64,000 nucleotides of DNA from Streptomyces sp. Tu6071 (GTDB lineage: Bacteria > Actinomycetota > Actinomycetes > Streptomycetales > Streptomycetaceae), in assembly GCF_000213055.1 (NCBI RefSeq), contig NZ_CM001165.1:868001-932000 (forward strand), in the 5' to 3' direction. The position numbers were made by a program, and so were the translations under genes. Positions 59,446-64,000 of the stretch are shown here, piece by piece. Under the pieces are notes generated by a model, which ran no database searches, had not been told where the DNA came from, and worked only from the letters and a program-made list of their open reading frames with translations. Position 1 is the stretch's first letter. Each line of letters begins with the position of its first letter.

Positions 59446-61224
59446 ATGGCACGTAATTCTTTTGGCGGCTCTGCCGCAGATGTCGCGGAGGACACGTCCG
59501 GGGCCAGGATTCCCGGGGCGGTAGGAACTGTGTGGGATGGGCCCACAGAGGGGGCCTCTCGGGTCCTTGACCTCCTGGACGGCCAGGGCGCCCCCATCGA
59601 GGAGCTGTCTGCGGACGCTGCGGGCATGGTCCCCGAGTTCTGGGGCCCTGACGACGCCGAATCTTTGTGGCTCGACTTCGGGGGTGGTCGGGTCTCCGTG
59701 CAGTCCACCAGTGTGGGGCAGCGTCTCCACGAGCACCTGACTGCCGATGATCCACATGGGGATCGCGCGGCCGTCCTGGCCGAGCTGGAAGCCCGTAGGG
59801 GCGCCCCCAACGGCCTCGCGCCGCTTGATGCGTCGGGGATGCTGCCAGAGGCCCTGGTGCCCTCCCACGGACCGCAGACGGCAGCCTCCGTGACCTCGTA
59901 CCTCGCTCAGCCCATTTTCTACTGCGCTCACAGGGGTTCCGGCATGGAATTCCCCGAACACACCATGGCCGCGTATGACGCCATTGTCGCTTGTGGGGCT
60001 CAGGCCATTGAGGTAAGCGTCAATCTGACTGCTGATGGTGTGCCGGTATGTATGCACGACCCCACGCTAGACCGGACCACCAACAGCACGGGGCCCGTTC
60101 TGGGCACTCTTTATGCGGGTCTTTCGAATACGACTAAGGTTCAGCCTGCTGCGATTCTCGGGCAGGGGTGGCAGCCTCAGCCGCTTCCCACTCTGAGAGA
60201 TGTTCTTGATCGTTTTATCGGTCGAGTGGTCATTTTCCTGGAGGGTAAAACAAACGAGGCAACCATAGCTGTACAGAAGATGCTTGCCGACTACTACCCG
60301 ACTGCTAATCAGTCGGTCATTTGGAAAGCATACTTCCAGTCTCCCACGTTCCCGCTAATGAAATCCCGTGGCTTCACCACGTGGGGCTACGTGGATGATG
60401 GAACCACGAATGCTCAGCTTGACGCCGCCGATGCCAACATTGATATGTGGGGTGTTCCTCACACCATGGCAGCATCGCGTATGGCGGAGATCGTTTCCCG
60501 GGGTAAACCGGTGATGTGCTGGGAAGTTCACCGACGCTCCCAGCACGATCAGCTAATTGGCCTTGGGGTGCGGGGCATGATGTGTGCTCAGTACCAGTGG
60601 ATCACTAACCGGTCTAAACAGATCATTCCTAATGACACATGGAAGAGCGCCACAAAAGCGCCGGGGGAAATGGGTCGCACCTATTATTCTGGGGTGCGTT
60701 CGCTGAAATACTCCGGTACTGGTGAAGCCTTTATGGATGTGACGAAAGATGCTGTTCTTGCGGGTGCTCAGTCCTTTCCGGAGTTTCCCACCAACGGCTA
60801 CCGCATCACTTACGACATGCTTTTCGAGGCGATACCAGCCACTAACGAACATGCGGGAATTGCATTTGGCAAAGCCGACGACAGCCCTTACCAGTTTGGT
60901 CTAGCGAACACATCTGGTGGATATCACGTCTGCTTTAGGGGTAATGGTGACCTACAGCTTTTCTCCCATCAGCCGAATGTGACTAATGGAACGCAGCTCG
61001 CTTCTGCCTCTTCTACGGCTCCCAAGGCAAATACTTGGATGAGTTTTCAGGTAGATATCACCCCGGCCGCAGTCACCCTTACCCGTACCGACGTGACACC
61101 AAATGTGTCCGTGACGACAGCGGATAAAAACTATCGAGGTGGATACCTTCACCTGTCTGCCGGATCGGTTGCCGCTATCGGTAACCGCCCACGGTGGCGG
61201 AATCTGAAAGTCACCGCCCTTTAA
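59446..61224 (+). CDS. Tail fibre with glycerophosphodiester phosphodiesterase domain
   Basis: 592 aa from ATG 59446. Residues 1-150 are a low-complexity attachment shaft. Residues about 160-405 form a GDPD TIM barrel: YCAHRGSGMEFPEHTMAAY (HR, E), AIEVSVNLTADGVPVCMHDPTLDRTTN (E, H), FLEGKTNE and WEVHRRSQHDQLIGLGVRGMM. Residues 410-592 are a jelly-roll-like carbohydrate-binding domain. Cleavage of glycerol-phosphate polymers such as teichoic acids of the host wall is the likely role. Confidence 0.85.
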   Translation: MARNSFGGSAADVAEDTSGARIPGAVGTVWDGPTEGASRVLDLLDGQGAPIEELSADAAGMVPEFWGPDDAESLWLDFGGGRVSVQSTSVGQRLHEHLTADDPHGDRAAVLAELEARRGAPNGLAPLDASGMLPEALVPSHGPQTAASVTSYLAQPIFYCAHRGSGMEFPEHTMAAYDAIVACGAQAIEVSVNLTADGVPVCMHDPTLDRTTNSTGPVLGTLYAGLSNTTKVQPAAILGQGWQPQPLPTLRDVLDRFIGRVVIFLEGKTNEATIAVQKMLADYYPTANQSVIWKAYFQSPTFPLMKSRGFTTWGYVDDGTTNAQLDAADANIDMWGVPHTMAASRMAEIVSRGKPVMCWEVHRRSQHDQLIGLGVRGMMCAQYQWITNRSKQIIPNDTWKSATKAPGEMGRTYYSGVRSLKYSGTGEAFMDVTKDAVLAGAQSFPEFPTNGYRITYDMLFEAIPATNEHAGIAFGKADDSPYQFGLANTSGGYHVCFRGNGDLQLFSHQPNVTNGTQLASASSTAPKANTWMSFQVDITPAAVTLTRTDVTPNVSVTTADKNYRGGYLHLSAGSVAAIGNRPRWRNLKVTAL

Positions 61225-61233
61225 GGAGGGCCC

Positions 61234-61506
61234 TTGTCCCCCAATGAAATTATTGCGCTAGGCGGCACAGTTTCGGCTGTTGCCGCCTCAGCGGCTCTTA
61301 TATTCGCTTCCTTTCGAACCAACACAGCGAAGGTGTGGAAAGACGAAGCAGACGCACAGAAGTCACGGGCGGATCGTCTACAGCTAGACATGACCGAGAT
61401 CAAAACTCGACTGACCGCAATTGAGCGTGAAAACCGACACCTCATTGACCTGCTGACCGCACTAGACCCTATCCGCATTACACGCACCCCGAGGGAGCCC
61501 CTATGA
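61234..61506 (+). CDS. Membrane protein with coiled coil, holin-like or spanin-like
   Basis: 90 aa from TTG 61234, GGAGGGCCC directly upstream. One transmembrane helix (ALGGTVSAVAASAALIFASF) and a coiled coil (WKDEADAQKSRADRLQLDMTEIKTRLTAIEREN). Overlaps the endolysin start (ATGA). It could be a second holin or a structural membrane protein. Confidence 0.65.
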   Translation: MSPNEIIALGGTVSAVAASAALIFASFRTNTAKVWKDEADAQKSRADRLQLDMTEIKTRLTAIERENRHLIDLLTALDPIRITRTPREPL

Positions 61507-62324
61507 CCGTAAAAGGAATTGACGTCAGTTCCTACCAGAGCGAAACGTACTCCACCACTGGCATTGATTTTGTTTTCGTCAAGGCGACTGAGGGTGTCAG
61601 CTATGTCAATCCAAAAATGGCTGCTCAGGCTAAACGCGCTCGTGATGCCGGTCTAGTTGTTGGCTTCTATCATTTCCTACAGCCTGGCGACATGAAAAAG
61701 CAGGCCGCTTATTTTGTGGAAAAGGCGGCAAGCCGGGAAGGTGACCCGCTCTGGGCTGACTGGGAGACCCCGGGGGTTTCCTGCGCCGACAAGGATGTTT
61801 TCCTTGCCGAGGTGAAACGCCTAAGGGGTTCCACTCACCGGGTGGGCCTTTACTGCAACAAAGATTATTGGACTCGACGGGACACCACTAGCAATGCTGG
61901 TGATGCTCTGTGGATTGCCGAGTACAACAACAAGCCGGGTAAGCCGACTATTCAGGCAACTTGGCTGTTTCATCAGTACACGAGCACTCCGATCGACACC
62001 AACTCTGGGGCTTTCGCGTCTCGGGCCGCTCTGAAAAGCTGGGCTCAGAAAGCGAAGGCGAAGCCTAAGCCGTCCGTGCCGAAGGTTCCCGCTTTCCCGG
62101 GCGCGAGTAAGTTCGGCCCCGGCTCGAACAATGCCTACGTCACCCAGCTAGGGAAGGCCCTCGTCAAGAAGGGGTACGGCCGTTTCTACAAGGTCGGCCC
62201 CGGCCCTCAGTGGGGGCAGGCGGACCATGATGCCACGCAGGCGTTTCAGCGCGCTCAGGGATGGACTGGCCGTGACGCTGACGGCATCCCTGGTAAGGAG
62301 ACGTGGGCAAGGCTGATGAAGTAA
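61503..62324 (+). CDS. Endolysin: GH25 muramidase with peptidoglycan-binding domain
   Basis: 273 aa. KGIDVSSYQ, DFVFVKATEGVSYVNP, GFYHFLQPGD, DWET and VGLYCNKDYW mark a GH25 lysozyme (1-185). A linker is followed by a PG_binding_1 repeat (FGPGSNNAYVTQLGKALVKKGYG ... DHDATQAFQRAQGWTGRDADGIPGKETWARL). Hydrolyses host wall for release. No signal peptide, so it needs a holin. Confidence 0.95.
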   Translation: MTVKGIDVSSYQSETYSTTGIDFVFVKATEGVSYVNPKMAAQAKRARDAGLVVGFYHFLQPGDMKKQAAYFVEKAASREGDPLWADWETPGVSCADKDVFLAEVKRLRGSTHRVGLYCNKDYWTRRDTTSNAGDALWIAEYNNKPGKPTIQATWLFHQYTSTPIDTNSGAFASRAALKSWAQKAKAKPKPSVPKVPAFPGASKFGPGSNNAYVTQLGKALVKKGYGRFYKVGPGPQWGQADHDATQAFQRAQGWTGRDADGIPGKETWARLMK

Positions 62325-62352
62325 CCCCCTCCCCCTCTCCCCCATGGGGACA

Positions 62353-62365
62353 TACATATATGTGC
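62353..62365. promoter_or_regulatory. TACATATATGTGC motif, copy before holin
   Basis: Same 13 bases as at 36277-36289, 18 bases upstream of the holin start. See that entry for the third, partial copy. Confidence 0.35.
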
Positions 62366-62382
62366 CAATTAAAGGAGTACGC

Positions 62383-62613
62383 ATGTTCGAATTCATCAAA
62401 GCGCACGCGGTGCGCATTACAGGGCTCCTGACAGCCCTGGTACCTGTCGGAGCCTGGGCCCTCCCAGATGTGGACTGGCAGGAGGTTCTAGGGGCCGTCC
62501 TCGTCCTCCTGGGCCTCGGCGAGGCCGTACAGCGCGTCGAGGACAGCAAGACCCGTGAGGCTCTTCTAGAGGAGCCCCCAGAGCTGGCGGAGGTTCACCA
62601 GCTCCATGACTGA
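62383..62613 (+). CDS. Holin
   Basis: 76 aa from ATG 62383, behind GGAGTACGC; a longer in-frame start upstream has no ribosome binding site. Two hydrophobic helices (RITGLLTALVPVGAWAL and WQEVLGAVLVLLGLGEAV) and an acidic C-terminus, directly after the endolysin. Confidence 0.82.
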   Translation: MFEFIKAHAVRITGLLTALVPVGAWALPDVDWQEVLGAVLVLLGLGEAVQRVEDSKTREALLEEPPELAEVHQLHD

Positions 62614-62647
62614 GGCATAGGGGTGTGCCTGAGGGAGAAACAGATAA

Positions 62648-62673
62648 GGGCCCCCGGCAAATGCCGGGGGCCC
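62648..62673 (+). terminator. Late-operon terminator
   Basis: GGGCCCCCGGC-AAAT-GCCGGGGGCCC followed by CTTTTTTG, about 35 bases after the holin. Ends the rightward late transcript. Confidence 0.92.
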
Positions 62674-62687
62674 CTTTTTTGCTCTAA

Positions 62688-62906
62688 TCACTCAGGTGTG
62701 GATTCCTGCCCCTTCCGACGCTCAAGGGCATCCGCCATTGGAAGCATGCACTCAAATCGTTCCCGAAACTCAGCGGGAGTGAATACGACTCTCACTTTCC
62801 GCCCGAAGTCCGGTCCCGGAGTCGTCACGGTTACCCACATGATAATGTGGCCGTGATTGGTGCTGTATCCAGAGAACCGTGCATCACGAATTGCTTTGTG
62901 CCCCAT
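62688..62906 (-). CDS. Small hypothetical protein
   Basis: 72 aa from ATG 62906 with AAGGGG upstream. Strand-rich (HIIMWVTVTTPGPDFGRKVRVVFTPAEF), ends in a helix. Convergent to the lysis genes. Function unknown. Confidence 0.55.
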   Translation of the reverse strand: MGHKAIRDARFSGYSTNHGHIIMWVTVTTPGPDFGRKVRVVFTPAEFRERFECMLPMADALERRKGQESTPE

Positions 62907-62960
62907 AACAACCCCTTACCTGTAAGCGCTTCCACGAGATCGTGATACTGCTCTGCCGGA

Positions 62961-63167
62961 TTACTCGTTTACCGGGCTCCCTTTCTTGCAGTCCGGACAG
63001 GTGACATCCTGTCCAGGTTTCGGGAAGAAGTTGAGGATTACCGCCCCATTGATCCTCAGGTAGATGGATTTCCCGCACAGGGACTTCCCGCGCCTTGCTA
63101 GGTGGATGACGGTACTCAGATCGCCAATGAGCCCCGGAGTCCACTCGCTTGGATTGGAAGGCAGCAT
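62961..63167 (-). CDS. Small zinc-binding protein (paralogue 1)
   Basis: 68 aa from ATG 63167 (GTG 63173 is an alternative). NPSEWTPGLIGDLSTVIHLARRGKSLCGKSIY ... VTCPDCKKG shows His, Cys and a CxxC pair that fit one zinc site. It is clearly related to the protein of 63715-63924. Confidence 0.62.
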   Translation of the reverse strand: MLPSNPSEWTPGLIGDLSTVIHLARRGKSLCGKSIYLRINGAVILNFFPKPGQDVTCPDCKKGSPVNE

Positions 63168-63185
63168 GACCACTTCTGCCGCAGA

Positions 63186-63536
63186 TCAGATATCCGCAAT
63201 TTCCGCTGTAAGGCGTGACACAGTGTTCCAGTGCTCCGCTGCTTGCGAACTTATGCGGAACATATACTGTCGCAAATCTCCCCAGACATGAATAACCGCA
63301 TCCTTCCTATAGACTTCCGAAGTGGGATCATTTTCTTCTGGCAGTTCGGCCTTTTCCTGCTGCTCTTCACACACCCTGGCCAGGTTTCCGCAGATGACCC
63401 TAATTGCGAGCCATTCCGCATCGGCAGCCTGCGCCGCTTCCAGCCTCTCCGAATATTCACGGGTCTTATCCTCGGCAATCTCCTTGAAGTACTCAGCCAC
63501 TTCTACGCGAGATTGCAGAATCGTGAATTGCACCAT
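63186..63536 (-). CDS. Helical hypothetical protein
   Basis: 116 aa from ATG 63536. Almost entirely helical with coiled-coil character (AEYFKEIAEDKTREYSERLEAAQAADAEW). Lies between the two zinc paralogues. Unknown function. Confidence 0.55.
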   Translation of the reverse strand: MVQFTILQSRVEVAEYFKEIAEDKTREYSERLEAAQAADAEWLAIRVICGNLARVCEEQQEKAELPEENDPTSEVYRKDAVIHVWGDLRQYMFRISSQAAEHWNTVSRLTAEIADI

Positions 63537-63574
63537 GAGCCATACCCTCTTTCTTTTGGTTGACTACCACCATC

Positions 63575-63596
63575 TAGGAACCCCTGCGAGTTCCTA
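63575..63596. terminator. Hairpin within a larger dyad
   Basis: TAGGAAC/GTTCCTA with an eight-base loop; outer sequences TTGGTTG (from 63556) and CAACCAA extend it as an imperfect dyad of about 60 bases. Could terminate the leftward 63715 gene or be an operator. Confidence 0.4.
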
Positions 63597-63714
63597 AATG
63601 ATGGGCTACAACCAACCGAGTGTGTAGCTAGCGGCAAAAGGAATCACCACGATACAACCGCGCCCAATCTACCTCTAGCGCGCTAATTCCTTTGTTTACC
63701 CGGTAGTCGGCCGC

Positions 63715-63924
63715 TCAGAGACTTTCGTTTTCCATCTTCTTTCGACACTGGAGGCAAGTTACCTTCTTTCCGAACCGCTCGTAAAACTGCTTGGTCTGCC
63801 AAGGGCCCGCCTTCTGGTAAACGGACTTTCCGCACGCAGCCTTATCACGCCGCACAGCGTGAATGACTTCACTGCGATATCCGATAATCCCGAAAGCCCA
63901 CTTATTGGGATTCGCCTGAATCAT
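63715..63924 (-). CDS. Small zinc-binding protein (paralogue 2)
   Basis: 69 aa from ATG 63924, GGAGG eight bases upstream. NPNKWAFGIIGYRSEVIHAVRRDKAACGKSVY ... VTCLQCRKK mirrors paralogue 1: WxxGxIG, VIH, RR(D/G)K, CGKS, VTCxxC. Unknown function; small zinc ribbons of this type are often anti-host or regulatory proteins. Confidence 0.65.
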   Translation of the reverse strand: MIQANPNKWAFGIIGYRSEVIHAVRRDKAACGKSVYQKAGPWQTKQFYERFGKKVTCLQCRKKMENESL

Positions 63925-64000
63925 CCTTCGCACCTCCGCCCAGCTCTTCTCGTACGCGAATGCAATGAGCTTGCGTACTATTTTCTACCACTAGTTCTTG
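63902..64000 (-). CDS. 3' end of a leftward gene cut by the window
   Basis: Open frame from the window edge to TAA at 63902, 32 codons, overlapping the start of paralogue 2 by 23 bases in the manner of other coupled genes here. Too short to identify. Confidence 0.4.
   Translation of the reverse strand, partial: QELVVENSTQAHCIRVREELGGGAKDDSGESQ

Larger units (their letters stand above)
23201..64000. mobile_element. Siphovirus-like prophage with serine integrase; right end outside window
   Basis: A continuous set of phage modules runs from attL: serine integrase, leftward nucleotide-metabolism/replication operon, HTH repressor-like gene, switch region, rightward tRNA cluster, packaging, head, tail and lysis genes, then leftward small genes. 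Base composition is clearly lower in GC than the chromosome to the left. The large terminase is interrupted in its reading frame, so either recoding restores it or this prophage is defective. Confidence 0.93.

Overview
The window is high-GC actinobacterial DNA, almost certainly Streptomyces. The evidence is strongly biased G/C third codon positions, a conservon (cvnA-D) operon with two P450 genes, DUF2510, LigC-type ligase, SpoIIE-type phosphatase and STAS genes. Two mobile elements interrupt the chromosome. (1) Bases 1 to about 3100 are one end of an integrative element, probably of the pSAM2/AICE type. It has leftward small genes, two of them tandem paralogues, an Xis-like HTH gene, and a divergent tyrosine integrase that stops 14 bases before a chromosomal ATP-dependent DNA ligase gene. 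(2) From about 23.2 kb to the right edge lies a prophage of visibly lower GC. Its serine integrase gene sits at an attL inside a truncated sugar-phosphate isomerase/epimerase gene. The other att site is outside the window.

Chromosomal part, 3.1-23.2 kb: DNA ligase; a SpoIIE/PP2C-like phosphatase divergent from a MarR regulator; a STAS anti-anti-sigma protein; a leftward conservon operon (cvnA, cvnB, cvnC, cvnD, CYP157-like, CYP154-like) with start/stop overlaps; a large STAND/LAL-like ATPase with no C-terminal LuxR helix-turn-helix; a DUF2510 membrane protein; a TetR gene divergent from a PAP2/DMT pair, separated by seven exact 16-bp tandem units whose junctions are 10-bp palindromes (probable operator array); a TMEM175-like channel; an ABC-F ATPase preceded by strong leader hairpins; and tRNA-Leu(GAG).

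Prophage part: rightward integrase (23.2-24.9 kb), then a long leftward early operon (24.9-40.9 kb). That operon carries dCMP deaminase, RNA ligase, SLOG protein, family A DNA polymerase, class II ribonucleotide reductase, sigma-like protein, metallophosphoesterase, lipoprotein, DUF3310, a primase split into Toprim and CHC2 genes, endonuclease VII, RecA-fold helicase/ATPase, Cas4/RecB nuclease and a probable HTH repressor. A regulatory switch region (40.94-41.27 kb) separates it from a rightward late region. The late region holds an HNH nuclease, 13 recognisable tRNAs plus a tRNA-like element and structured spacers, terminase, portal, scaffold, capsid, connectors, tail genes (with a canonical -1 frameshift site in the tail assembly chaperone), tape measure, tail proteins, endolysin and holin. 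Short leftward genes follow to the right edge. Gene order is that of a long-tailed, siphovirus-like temperate phage.

The most unusual features are these. The large terminase is interrupted just before its Walker B acidic residues by a short segment with a 10-bp stem around an ATG-GGT-TAA and a second ATG before GAT-GAG, an arrangement resembling translational bypassing in T4 gene 60. The TetR/PAP2 spacer carries the palindrome array. Six early prophage gene junctions share a TTGA stop/start overlap. Primase is split with a near-perfect internal ribosome binding site. A conserved GTTGCA/AGGGGGAT leader precedes three early genes, and several aberrant tRNAs and structured tRNA spacers are present. 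All functional calls are from reading the sequence; no database search was possible.
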